From Balanoglossus misakiensis (lineage: Eukaryota > Hemichordata): a DNA stretch of 64,000 bases. The DNA lies in the NCBI GenBank assembly GCA_040954595.2, contig CM082594.2, positions 5,642,001-5,706,000 of the forward strand. Reading direction: 5' to 3'. Below the pieces are notes generated by a model. The model saw only the letters and a list, made by a program, of their open reading frames with translations. It ran no database searches and had not been told where the DNA came from. Position numbers and translations under genes: made by a program. Positions 15,554 to 28,069 of the stretch are shown piece after piece. How positions within the stretch are numbered: the stretch's first letter is position 1; the number at the start of each line of letters is the position of its first letter.

Positions 15554-18500
15554 CACCAAGTACTACACATAAAGGGAACGCACTACATACATACAAGATC
15601 CACAAAACAGTGCACTGACATAAACCAGCATGTAATCGAAAAATCTATAAATTTAAATGAAGATGAATACACATAATAAACCCTGGGGTCGGCGCTGATG
15701 TCACAGTTGAAGAATTCTAAAAATGGGGAGGTCGACCTTAAACTCTACTTTTACAGTTTCACAGGTCAGAAGGCCACACAACTGTCAGGTTACGAGGGAT
15801 TTCTCAAAATTGAGGTCAAAACTTATTTCCTTCAAGATGATACGGAAAGCGAACACTATACATAATCCTGCGGTATCAGAAGAGTTTAAGACTGACTAAC
15901 TGGTCTCTAGTTACAGATATTTCCTTGTTGTATGGAGATCTGACTGGCTGACTGCTTGTTTGTGCACAGAACATTTCAATATGTGATATCACTATACACT
16001 GTACGTCACGCAGTGCTACTACTGCTAGTTTTACATCCTGCATCTTCGGTGAAACAGACGAAGCAAACACAAGATTCTAGATGATGGCATTATTGCTAAT
16101 ATATTTGTGTAGCCTGAAAAATACATGTATGTACAGTCATTGAGTACATGTATGTCTGCATTAAACACTACAAAGAAACCACATACAACCTGCACACATA
16201 TAACCAGGAATCGCACCTCATTGTCGTAAGAACACCCTCAACTTAAGCTTGGCAACATTTCCCCGCGAGACGGGCGTGACAACCAAGGACTGTGAATGAA
16301 TTTGGTTCACTCGTTAAAAATGGCTCATTGCTCATGGCTATTATGTACGCTAAGACCCCATACATGTATGAACCCACAAGACTAGGAACCTTGATAAACA
16401 CTGACAATCTACAAACAGGCTTTTAATCAGAGTCACTGTAATTGTCCCCAAACACTTCACATTGAAAAGCAGCAATACATGATGTACAATGGTGTGATCG
16501 GGACTTATGACACTGCCAAGGACAGCTTAATTGCATGCAAAACTCTCTCTCTTTGAAGTTTGAGTCTTTCTATTGAAGCGCCTCTAACTTGTAATTGAGG
16601 TTGCATGGTCCGCAGGGGTAATCAGTAATCTACCCACTGAAATACCTTGGAGGTACATGTAGACACCGTGGCATGATGCAGACACGAATGATGTGGCCTC
16701 ACAAAGTCACTCCAACAATGAATTTCAAAACTGATTTTCTTAGACTTGTCCGATGTACTTTTTGTTATCCATAATCTAACTCTTACTCATTATGACGCAA
16801 TGGCTCAACAAGAAAGACTTGATACTTCTTGAAGTGGTTTGTGTACCAAACCAGTCCACTTTCGTTGGTGTTGATTGTAAACAAGCCACTTGTACTATCA
16901 CACTTTACTAATCACTCCCGTCAGAAGTATTGAAAAAGGCCATACAACCAAATTTCCATAGGTACCCCTGACAGGTAACATCCACATACGACCATGGATG
17001 TTTTTTTTCAATTCACTAAATGCCTCCAAGGGTCAAGTGGTCACCATGCGAGAGAGCTAATGCCAATAATCTAATGAGATCATACAAATTAGTTCTATTT
17101 TCGTCACAATTAACCAGAGAGTAATGGCCGTGACACGACCAACCAATGAACACGGACAACGGACTCCAACAATACAGAAACTGACAAAGTAATGACTTGA
17201 TTACAATTTCTGCATCAATAACCATTTGAATCATTCAGATGGTAACCAGAAATGCTGACTTCTGGATAAAAAAAACTCACATGGTGGCGAAACCCATCCC
17301 ACACATTGATATAGACGTCAGCACGTCAAAACTCCATTAAAAATCAGCAGCTGTCATTTTTGACAACTGAAAACCACTCAGAAATGGAGCTTTAAAAAAA
17401 AAAAAACAACCACACCACTCAGGTGCTAATGAGCTGTTAATGACATTGTTACCAACACCACACAGCAGAGGGGCACAAGCTCCTCCAGCAATCAACACAA
17501 ATCAAACTGTGTTTGTTTTGCTAAATGGCATGTGGTGGTTCCATCCTTAATCAACAGAACTTGACCTGAGAAGGAAACACAGCCCTGAAGATATCCAAGT
17601 AGGGGAGGCTTAGCAATATGGGATTTATTGCATTTCTCCCTCTGACAGATAAGAAACTGGAAGATCCAGCAATCTCCTTTTCCACTACTTCTGGCAAAGC
17701 AATAAGCACCTCCACCTCATGGGAAGACATTGAAAAAGGATATTTCAAATATCTGAAGGAAAATGAACCATCCAATCAAGAAAAACTTGTTCAACAACTT
17801 TTGAATTGCCTGGGGTATTACTATTTATTCTTGTTTTAATCTAACTAAAACATTTGCTATCATGAAATAGACGTGCATTATGCAAATGTTAGACCACTTT
17901 GCATACACACTGTCAATTTATGATCATCTCGGAGTCAAAAATAGCCATTCCAATTTAGCTCACTATCTATTACATATGAGTATGAAATTGATCAGGTGCT
18001 ATTTCGGTGGTCTAATCAAGCCAGGCTTTCGTGATGATATACTTTGAATGTTGCCTTTTTATGGTTAGTGATTTATTACATGGTATACTATGAATCATTG
18101 AATAAAAACAGCAAAGCTCTGTAAGCTATTTCTGGTCAGTTTCTTTGTCATGTGGTTTGTGGACAAATCTACATTACACCAGGTGTATGGCTGCTGATTG
18201 AAGGAATATGATAATTAGTCTGTGCTCTGCTGACTCAGCTATAATACATTGTATTTTACAGTACGTAATTTCATGATCCACACAAGAGATTGAAATGAGG
18301 GAAAATACAAACATGTAACTATACAGTGTATGTGATTAACAACAAACATGTACACTATTGTCAGCCTGGGTACCCTGAAAATCAATGCAATTTCCGCCGA
18401 CTTGGCACAGAAGAGGATTTTGAGACGAACTGGGGCTTTTAAAGATTAATACCTCTTTTTTTTCTCAGTTTACTGGTATTCAAACACACATGCTATTTTG

Positions 18501-19303
18501 TGAAGGGTCGGAAAACCTAATTCCAATTTTCTGTAAGCAAATTGGCTATCTGCTTTTGATGGGGCCAAGAAAAAGAACTATTAACACTTAATGCTGTGTT
18601 ACAACCATTGAAATTTCCATCGACAATGCAATTCTCGTGTCACAAAAACCAGCTTCGGAACATTTCGTAGGAACCTCGAAAATCGCAAACGTCATTTCTC
18701 TCTAGATTTAATGGGTAGTCGTAGAAACATCAGAATCAGATTGATCATGCACAAGAAAAACAACGCCCTTTTTTTATTTGTGAGCTTTAAAAGCATATTA
18801 GAATTCTCTGCACAAATCTATTAACTCAACTCTACACAGAGAAACCTTGGAATGATCTAACCCCCCGGCTACATCATATATGGTCTGGCTGTCAGATGCT
18901 CTCTGCTGAAGATGTAGCAATGAATGAATCCCTATTACTGTATAACCAAGGACACCACTGGCCATACTACTAGCTATGTTTTGGCTATCCTAACAGTTTA
19001 GCTAGCAGGCAATAACATTTGACAGCTTAAAATACCATTCCTGTACAGCTATGGCAATGGCTGAGGCTAATAATCTACATCTGAAATATTGCTCGGTAAA
19101 CAATACTTTTAACATGAGTGTGCTGTGCATTTCAGAACTGAAACTAGTAAAGAACAGTGAGCTGACAGGTGTGGTTTCCTAATCAAAAGGATCTTACTAG
19201 GGGATCAAAAAATTTTACATTTAGATTAACGATAAACAATGAAAGATTTGTCGGAAAATTAGGCTGCGTTCACTGATTTATTCTAATCGTGTCGGAAAGC
19301 GTA

Positions 19304-19311
19304 ATGCAAAT
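19304..19311. promoter_or_regulatory. octamer ATGCAAAT (POU-type site)
   Basis: A perfect ATGCAAAT octamer, the known target of POU-homeodomain proteins. It lies in a locally more GC-rich island (about 19260-19420) with CG-containing words inside the AT-rich intron. One 8-mer match is weak evidence, and regulatory function is inference. Confidence 0.2.
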
Positions 19312-19496
19312 CGAACACGATCCGGCCAGGGCTCCACCGACTGCTTAAATAATCCGCGAGGCATTACCGTGAATGACGCACGCTTGAGTCGTATTTCATC
19401 CACGTTATGAAAGTGGCGGGGGGACACACCCACTACACCACACTGTTTTCAAACACCATCTCCCATTTACAGAACAGTTCTCCACAGTTCGCAGGT

Positions 19497-19732
19497 GACA
19501 AGTAGCCACTCATTTGCATAACAGTGACCTAATTTGACTAACAATACCACCGGAGTGCCGTGGAGATTCGATTTTCGAAGGTATACGACAGATTCGTAAG
19601 AAAAGCCTGCAGACGACAAGAAGCCACTCATTTGCATAACACTTATCTAATTTGACTAACAATACAATTTCTGAGTGCCATGGCGATTAGATTTTCGAAG
19701 GGATACACAGATTTGTAAGAAAAAGCCTACAT
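19497..19732. repeat. diverged ~118-bp tandem duplication
   Basis: The blocks 19497-19614 and 19615-19732 share the ordered words GACAAG, GCCACTCATTTGCATAAC, CTAATTTGACTAACAATAC, GAGTGCC, GATTTTCGAAGG and GTAAGAAAA, with substitutions and small indels between them. It is an old tandem duplication. Both copies keep the ATTTGCAT core, which is the reverse complement of the POU octamer. Confidence 0.8.
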
Positions 19733-22700
19733 GCTTCATAATTTCATTAACGCGGACATTCAGCATATTGTTTTTTGTTCACCTGCAGGTGAGGAAATTA
19801 AATTAGGGCATAGACTACCTTGATTAATTTTGATTTAATTTGATGGAAGCACTGGACTGGATGAAATTCACTTTCATTTTCTGAACGTGTTCATCATGTA
19901 TACAAGAACAGAGATTGAAGTCCGGAAGTGCTGTATTGGACTAGACAATTCACAGCAGTCTCATTCTTTTTAACACGTAAACTGTAAACCTCTACTGTAC
20001 ATAGTCCTACTGATCGATAAAACGCACACATCCAAAACCCTTGATAATGAACTGGGATGGACCTCCAACTAATTAAATAAAGTTCAATTATTACTGCATT
20101 AAATTCTGAAAATCAATTTATCTGGACTTCCAGGCCAGGGTCAAATTCTGACAAAGTAAATCACCCACTTCGTTGCAAATACCTCTCACGCATTATTGTA
20201 TAGTCATATGGGCGTGTTAAAAAAGGCGGGTTGAATTTTGTCGTCAGATACGGTCACGCTTGCCTTTCATCAGACTCAGTCGTGCATGTATCAATTCAAC
20301 TACCCTACACAAGTTCTATATGGCGGAAAGAAGCCTTAAATTCTGAAATAACAGAATTTTAGCCCCTTGGGTTGATATGGTTAGTCCAATGCATCATGGG
20401 TCATTTCAACTGTGAATTTCTGTGACAATTTGTACAACATGTCCGTTCTCCTAATGTGTGGTCATTTCATATGTATGAAAATAAAGCAAGGAACCATGGA
20501 TAACACTTTCACTAAAATAAAACCTAATAAAAATCTCGCTCATGTACTTATCAAAATTAAAACAATTTTCTCCTGTTTTTATTAATTTTTTTCATTGATA
20601 ATAAATGCCAGTGTATATGTATATTTTGTCCCATTGCAGAAAATAATGCCCAAAGACATCACAGTGCCATTAAATTCTCATCGGTAATGGACAGTACAAT
20701 TTGAATAAAGCCTAAGGCATGTACATGTATATGTACCGACGACAAAAATTGATCTGCCAAAGAGCAAAAATTTCCAAACAAAATGATGGTACTCCTCTTT
20801 GCCAGAGGAAACAATACCTGCTTCAAGTGGCCAACAGTGGAAAGATATTTTCACAAAACATTGGAAATGGACCTATAAATTTATATGGGTTGTGTTTTCA
20901 AGTACTCTTCATTATTATTCAAAACAGCATTCTGAAATCAACACGGAGTGCTTTCTTTCTAACCTTGAATCTCAGCTTTTTTTATATAAAGGTGTGTGTG
21001 ACTGAGTGAGTGGGTATTCATCTGAACATCTGAACTCAACTGCCATTCCCAAGGTCACATCGATCAAAACAGGTCTTTGTCAAAATCCCAAATACAGCCA
21101 AACAGATCGCTTTCCCAAGATGCTTCAGCCAGTGAAAATTCAAAGGTCACTGACCTCAAAGTCAGAAATGACCAGAGTTGTTCTATTCATGTGGTTCAAT
21201 CTCCTGGATAAACTTTTACCAACAACAAACAAGTTCACAGCCAGTTTCAGATTATGGAAGATTGCGGCAAATATGGTAATAAAATTTTATGGGTGATCAT
21301 ACTTACTACTGAACAGTTAAACAGTTTTCATTAATTTTTACTTATTTGACTACATGTACTACTGATTGCATTTCACTTGATTTGCATATATACTGAATCT
21401 TCAGTTATGGTCATGATTTTCTATTGTTTTCCCAAAATTAAAAGGGTAACTACCAATAATATTACCAGTAACTTTAACTGCGCTGAGAAACACAGATATG
21501 GGTGTTTTTTTCATGAAAAATAACTTCACTATAATGGCTCAGTAGATGATTTATTCAAAACATAAATAATCTGTGCCAAATTTGCCAGACAGACAAATTG
21601 CAAACCATGGTCGAAGTCTGCCGATTTAAACACAGAACAAACACACCACTTAGCCCGCTGGCTGACCTCAAGTGTACTGACTCATCAAAGTGCATAAAAT
21701 ACAAATGATCCCGGCCAGGCTATTATACACGCCATGTATATTTCATGCAGCAGTTTGTGATTACCAGGCAATCGACACTGGGTTGTCGGATTACACACGG
21801 CTGAAATATTGGGTCTTAGTATGCGACCGCTGCGTTTGTCTTACTTTCTACGCAGAAAAATACTTTTTACGCAGTTGCAAGCCGGAAAATGTGCAAAACT
21901 TGTACATACATGTACTAACTTCATCAAGGGAGTTTCTATCTCTATCGAAATCATACACATCTTTCTTATCAGAATTAGGGGTTCATCTCAGTCCCACTCG
22001 CATATCTGTAATCACTACATCCTACCCACAACCGTCGCCAACACAGGAATGATCGATAACCCAACTCCTAACCTTCCAGGATGGATTATGCACACACTCA
22101 GCACTTCAGATAAACTCGGAATTAATTGTGTCATACTTGTAAAAAGAAAAGTAATTTTATGAGGTAGTAAAACTCATTTCATTACTTTACACTCAAGATT
22201 GATCAGCGATAATCCCCATGTATCCTTCGGCAAACAAATTGATGTGATTTTTTATTAATGTTTCATGAATTGCAGACATTCCTGATGCATTCTTTTTACA
22301 ACCTATCAGTATTATAGACCATTTTTTTCCTTCCAAGAAAAATTATCACCCATCAAGTTAATTAGATATGCCTGAATTTCCATTCAGTAAAAAGAATTTA
22401 GTCCCGACACTGGGAATCATTCCTTATGGATGATGATCATATGTTTGGATTAAACAAACCTGTATTAAAATATTCTGCTCAATTAATCCGAAATGTGCAT
22501 TTAATTGAGATGTGCTAAAGCCTCGCTAATCTAAGTTATATCATGTGTTTGGGTCAAAAAAAGTACCAATGATACCATATCAGCAGACTATATACTGGCA
22601 AAATAAACAATAGCACACCAGTCATTGCCCTGGAACTGGGCAGATTTTGGAGCGAGGCCAAATTTTCAAGCTTTCCATCTTTTCACAGATGCGACAGAAG

Positions 22701-22877
22701 CGAGCAGGTCAATAAGGCTCCCATTCATTCCACTTGGTATGCAGAGGGTAAATCGAATGACTGGAAATGACCTCAGAAAACATGATTGCTTTCATCTTGA
22801 ATGCATTAGACTTCAGCATACATGTGCAGTCGCTTCGTCTGTCCACAATCAAGGCCAGCCTCTCTCGTCAAACACTG

Positions 22878-22964
22878 GGGGGGAGGAGGGGGAGGGGGAG
22901 GGGGAAGAGACATGAATCATGTGATATAATGATACATGTACCTTTGGTATGCACCCCCCCCCCC
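22878..22964. repeat. G-rich tract followed by poly-C run
   Basis: A tract built from GGGGGA units at about 22878-22906, then a run of 12 C at 22953-22964. These are simple low-complexity sequences. The G-rich part has several runs of four or more G and could adopt a quadruplex on the plus strand. Confidence 0.75.
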
Positions 22965-25012
22965 TCATTATTTTGAATAAAACACAGTAATTTGACATCG
23001 CATATGAAGCACTATACAACATATTTAACCAACACATGCCTGCCAAGCCCAGTGACACCAACAATCTGCAACACAACCTAAATGATGTACTGTGGCTGCC
23101 AAAACTCACAAAATAGCCCCTGCACATACTTGTTCCCCACAGGGGATGAGACAATTTCCTAATTGATAAATATCACTCCAGGCAATCACCATGGCGATAC
23201 AATTGCAAACTACTTACATCTGCAAATTAGAATAATAATGGAAATTCCATCCAAATAATGCTCGGTTATAGTAAAACAATCAATAACAATTACATATGTG
23301 CTCGATGATTAAAAAAAAAATTCACTTGGGAATACTTATAAGAATCTGAGATAATATGATCTCATATATCATGAAATCTGATATTTTTCATTCTAACATC
23401 ATTCTGAATCATATCTGATTATTATAATTGCTATGTCCTGACATTGTGAATATTGGCAATGTCCATCTCTACCTCCCCTAACATCTGTGGTACTACATGT
23501 ATTACTGAAAGCAAATCATCTAGGTACGACAATCAGTACATAAGTTCAATAATATATTCAGTTATGGAGCTGAAGGAGGATTTATGACAAAAAACTGTCA
23601 AACCCCAAATAATCCAATACACGGTGAAAATGTTTGAAGACTAGCAGGGAAAAAAGACAGGATCATTAGCCACAATGAAATATGAGACCCTCAGTAGCAA
23701 ATTCTTCTGCACAGAGATGTTACCCAGAATGCAATAGTTTGGACGCCTGATTCCGAATGGAATGTTCATTGAAAACACACATGAACTGTGTCAGTCTGTA
23801 TGGTTAGAGCAGCTGTGGCCGTTTTAAACAAAAAAAGGTTCTTTTCATCGTGACATACAAAAACAAGTTAGCTTTACTAAATATAGACACAAAATGGTTT
23901 TTCAACAATTAGAATCTGTTGGTGGCCGGTTTCTCAAAACTGAAAATTATGGTGTCTTTAATTTCAAATGACGAATAATCTCATTGATATAAATTGTATC
24001 AATTGACTGAAGAAATAATTGGAAACTGGAATAACAGTATCTGGTCTAAAATTAAAATAACACAGAAGGTCACATGTCCTCAGGAGATCAGCTGATCTTA
24101 ATACACATTTCCTGTTTATCACAGTAAAAAAATTTATCAAATCAATTTTGTGATACTGATCGTGAACATAACAACGACTATCAATCAAGTGATCAATCAC
24201 ACGCATTAATCAAATGTATTGGTGAAGATCACGATCAGATCTCTCAAGGGTATTTGCCAATGGCTAGGGGATGGCTTTGTCGCCTTGGTGATACACAACG
24301 TCACAGGTATGCCCGGAGGAAATTATCGACAACATGGCAGTGATGAGCATGTCCAAGGTGGATGGCAATTGAGGTCAGCAGAGATGACCCACAGAAGGAG
24401 GACATACATGTAGACTTCTCAAATTAAATACTGGCAATTAATTCTAAAAAAAAGTCCAACTGTATCTTTTCACTCCTGAATAATGTTAATCAGCATATAT
24501 TACCAGCATCTGGATATTTGATGAGCAGAACCAAATTTGTGACACTGGCTCACTCATTAGGAATATTAGGGTTAAAGGTCAAGTGAAGCCCTAGACAACA
24601 ATAGTTAGAATCATAATTCACCCAATTATCTAAAGAATTTTTCTGAAGGCTATTTTGTATAGCATTGGCTTCAAAATCATGTCTTAACATCTGCTGAAAG
24701 AAATGGTACAACTGGAAGATTCTAGTTATCTTGATGAAAAAAATTGGGGGAGGGGCTGGTAGTAACTGTAAGGAGTGTGACCTTGTTACCCCTGTCACAC
24801 AATGGTAAATTTTGCACTATTGTTTTGAACAGTAAACAGGACCTTAACTACAGAAAATTAGGGCGGAAGAGCTAAAATTAGACACGGTCAGGTGATCAGA
24901 CCAGAAAAAGAATCAGTCATTGAATGAGCATAATGCAGTGAACTGAGCTGAACACCATGTTAATTAATGCCGAAAATAAGATAATTGAAATATTGGCAAA
25001 AAGTGAATGACA

Positions 25013-25093
25013 TTTCACCCCTAGTTCCCTCTTCAGAGGTCCAACCTCACCATAGAAAATAATACGTCTGGACTGAACCGTGGTGGTCAACCC
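25013..25093 (-). mobile_element. MITE-like element, TTAACCC family, copy 2 (degraded)
   Basis: About 80 bp related to the other copies in inverted orientation: CACCCC..., AGAGGTCCAACCTCACCATAG..., GGACTGAACCGTGGTGGTCAACCC. The terminal TTAACCC is eroded at both ends, so this looks like an older copy. Confidence 0.5.
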
Positions 25094-26527
25094 TGATGTG
25101 TACTAAAACTATCCACTGATATTTTGATTCCCTGACAGTATATCAACATATTAGACCGGCATCACATTTCTCATTAACCGGAGAGGTTCATAATGGAATG
25201 TTAGTAGTAATGATCCTTAAATTGAGTCTGGAGATCAGTTTACTCCAGTGTATAATTTACATGTAAATATCTGCACCTGATGATGGTGGATCCCTAAACT
25301 ACTATGTTCTGTCAATACATGCTGTCCATTATCGACTCCTGGATGTTCCATAAACCACTGACCACTGACCCACATTCATCTGATTTAATGATGTCTAAAT
25401 AGTACTCCTGTCACAGATTGCCTCCCTTGCTACAAGAGTTTACCCTGAGAATATTTTGAATTCTTTTCATCCGGCTGCCCTCCATGAATCATAGACACAG
25501 GAGAGGTCGGACATCCGTTGAACAAAACTGGCAACATCACTTCAAGTGACAGCCTAGAGTTGTTCAGTTTCAAGTACCATGTAATAAGTCAACAAAGATT
25601 ATAATGTTAAACCAGCAAATAAGTTTCCCCTATTAACTGTCCGGTTAGGTTGTGTATGCCATAATAAACTGTTGATTTGATTACTTATTAAATTATGCCA
25701 GTAACATTTATAGGTTGATACTAGGTTTGCACTTCCTGTAGGAATTACATCCTTCTGACTTGCAAACGATATCATAAAACATTTTTTTTTACATATTCTA
25801 CCTCTGCATTTGTTTTTCAGACAGATGTCATCATCAGGACAACGCCTCAAGACAAATGCAAGGAAACAGAAATAGTACTGATGTCCTCTGAAGGACGCTG
25901 TACAGTGCAGAGAGAAAGTCCCTGAAATGTACATCATCCTTCATTAACATGCCACTCCCCCCTGCAGTGCAGGTGACTATCGAAATGGACATCCCTGGCA
26001 AAACAAACAATACAACGTTCATACATTCATATTTAAGTGAGCCTAAATCTAAAACCTGTCGTAATCTTAGGCGACCAATAAAACTGTGGCGAAGAAGTAA
26101 CGTAACATGGAAAAGGGGGTGTTTACTTGAGATGGCGGACAGCTATGGTAATCTGACACTTGGCAGAAAGATAACTTCGCGGTGAAACGCACTGAAAACA
26201 GTGGGGTGATCGTTTATGTACAGCTTTATCTCATGAACGGATAGACAAGAGACGACTGCACTTCCGATACTGAAGTTCACGTTTCCGAATCCGGAATATG
26301 AATTCTCACCAGACAGATTTTACAATATACGATAGACATCGACAGCTAAACAGCGTAAACAGCTGACCTGTTCGACTGGACGTAAACAACGTTGTATATG
26401 AAAACAAACATCGCCGTGTTTTGTGTACCAGCTACGAAAACCCACGTGTACTGTCAAGATTTCTCTATCGAATACACGGCTGGTGATCACGACTGTCGAG
26501 TAGGAAAAGGGCGATCGTCTACACTAC

Positions 26528-26693
26528 CTTCGATACACACGACATGTTCCCTCAGCGAGTTCTGGATGATCGGGTCCTCTATCTGCTCCAGGAGATCGTA
26601 GATCGCATAAATGTGGGGATGGACGCTCTCGAATCGCTGGATCTCCTCCCTGGTCGCCAACGAGTTACTAATCTCTGGGTGATAGGAGTTCAT
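26528..26693 (-). CDS. AGAP-family ArfGAP, first coding exon (partial gene)
   Basis: AGAP proteins are Arf GTPase-activating proteins with GTPase-like, split PH, ArfGAP and ankyrin regions that act in endosomal trafficking. This exon encodes the first 55 residues plus one base. It reads [20 protein letters not shown] followed by [20 protein letters not shown] and then [14 protein letters not shown]. That matches, in order and spacing, the extreme N-terminus of vertebrate AGAP1-type proteins ([10 protein letters not shown], IYxIYxLLE, QNxxREHVxxIE). The ATG at 26693 is preceded by AAG (A at -3) and is the first Met in frame. Upstream codons are open only back to a consensus-like acceptor (TTTTTTTCCAG, AG at 26742-26741), so the exon probably starts in 5'UTR at 26740. 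The donor is GAAG|GTAGTG (GT at 26527-26526), phase 1, the phase I recall for this family. Downstream exons must lie beyond the left edge or were not recognised. Confidence 0.85.
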
Positions 26694-26740
26694 CTTGGAG
26701 TACGTTCCATATATCCGACAGAGACTACGCCATAGTTCAA

Positions 26741-27876
26741 CTGGAAAAAAATCCACAGTTTTCGGAGTTTAAGCGAGAAGTCTGACACACACCGGAAATA
26801 TACAGACTGTAGTGAAATTGACATGCGCAGCCCACTCACAGTTGTCCCCAGACTTTTCCCACAATGCACCTGTCCTGTGCCGACAGTCTGAAACTGCTCG
26901 TGAAAAACTCAACTAAAATATCGCATCAATGAGCTTTCAGTGTATTTCAGTGTTATTTTGGGGGCTGTGGACACTGTACCTAACTTTTGGATGCTTCAGA
27001 AACCGAATAATTTTGTTTGTTTACTCGCAAGACAGCAATGTAGTGTCTCTTCATTCATGATGGCTGAATGAAACTCGAAGGGGTGTACTGTTTAGTGTAC
27101 AGTATGTTCTGAGGATTTTGAAACAGTTCATGCATTGTAGACATATTGAATGAATTTTGTTGAATCACTGGGTATTGAAGTATAATTTCGGTTATGCTTA
27201 AAATAATATTAATCGCGTTTTCGCGCTGACACAGCGAAAGAATGTCCATCCCGTGCGATGGACAGCAATGAAAACAAAAGTGCAAATGTACACTATATAG
27301 AGGGCGCCACGGCGAAGTAAACGCTGACTGCAGACGACGCGACAGACTAAGCTGTAAACTTCGTTTATTCCGTAAATCTTTATGGTGGTAAAGTGACGAA
27401 TTCGACATCTGATCGTGCGCCTCAATCTACATACATCACGACGGAGGATCTAGGAAAAAGATCGACTTGAGCGACTATTAAAAATAACAATTCCTCTGAG
27501 AATAATGGGGGTAGAAAAAGTTGGAGAAGTCCATGATGGCTGAGATGGGAAAGGGATGATCATGTTGTTTTCAACAAATAAGTTGTGTTTTCAAGAATTG
27601 GTGACAGACAAAGTCTTACGTATCCTGTATTTGTTTTACTTTGAGGCTATATGTATAATAAAAGGACATTTCACGCTTCAAACAAGAGGAGTTGAATCGT
27701 CTCTTGCAGGCGCTCTTTTAACTCTTCTGGTTCACAGATTACCGATGAGCAAGCAGCAGGCGACGACATACAAAGTGAAACTGGATAAAAGTGCCGTGAT
27801 TTGCGAAGTCGAAAGAAGCGATGATGCTTGCGTTACAAAGCAAACTAATTTTGTCGTTTTTCGATATACATAAGGA
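26741..27876. other. intergenic interval between divergent genes (shared promoter region)
   Basis: About 1.1 kb between the AGAP-like exon (minus) and the receptor gene (plus). It contains no credible coding exon. Around 27285-27440 it becomes richer in CG dinucleotides (GGGCGCCACGGCG), and a TATATAG word at about 27294 could serve either strand. The AGAP 5' noncoding exon probably lies here, because the coding exon begins at an acceptor, but I could not fix its donor. Confidence 0.45.
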
Positions 27877-27883
27877 TATAAAA
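27877..27883 (+). promoter_or_regulatory. TATA box candidate for the mosaic receptor gene
   Basis: TATAAAA about 190 bases before the receptor start codon, which would place a start site near 27905-27912. The next ~40 bases are a purine/pyrimidine mix rich in CACG. A GTAAGC word at 27944 could be a donor, but no acceptor leaves a normal-length intron before the ATG, so an unspliced leader is simpler. Confidence 0.4.
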
Positions 27884-28069
27884 CACTCGGGGACCGTCGA
27901 CTAACCACAAGTCGCACACACGCACGCGACCGCGCGCAAAACGGTAAGCGTTCTTTGGAACGCAGTTTGACACACGCCTGCTGTTCAAACCGCTCCAGCG
28001 CGTTTCCGTTGGTCTCATCATGAAAAATTCCCCCGGATACTACGATGGGTTAATTATTGGAGATCAAAA

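Larger units (their letters stand above)
1..26527 (-). other. gene-poor DNA, probable first intron of AGAP-like gene
   Basis: No open frame in this 26.5 kb resembles a known protein or is flanked by convincing splice sites. The short frames here have no recognisable domains and occur equally on both strands. Because an AGAP first coding exon ends in a splice donor at 26527/26526 on the minus strand and no second AGAP exon (start of the GTPase-like domain) was recognised by eye, the stretch is best read as the first coding-region intron, open at the left edge. It is AT-rich with scattered ACATGTA palindromes, homopolymer runs, one exact 286 bp tandem duplication, one diverged ~118 bp tandem duplication and two MITE-like elements, annotated separately. 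A small exon of fewer than 60 codons could have been missed. Confidence 0.55.

Noticed and set aside
17618-17839. 73-residue plus-strand frame with a protein-like composition
   Set aside because: No recognised family, no splice sites, and a comparable frame exists on the opposite strand. Possibly a transposon remnant, but not supportable.
26544-26735. Plus-strand frame over the AGAP-like exon
   Set aside because: The minus-strand reading matches AGAP residue by residue; this is its shadow.
26694-26756. N-terminal extension of the AGAP-like protein
   Set aside because: The upstream in-frame codons begin with GTG, contain no Met, and run into a splice acceptor at 26742-26741; the family start matches the ATG at 26693.
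27556-27873. 105-residue plus-strand frame upstream of the receptor
   Set aside because: No domain, no signal peptide, and it overlaps the promoter region with an equally long antisense frame.
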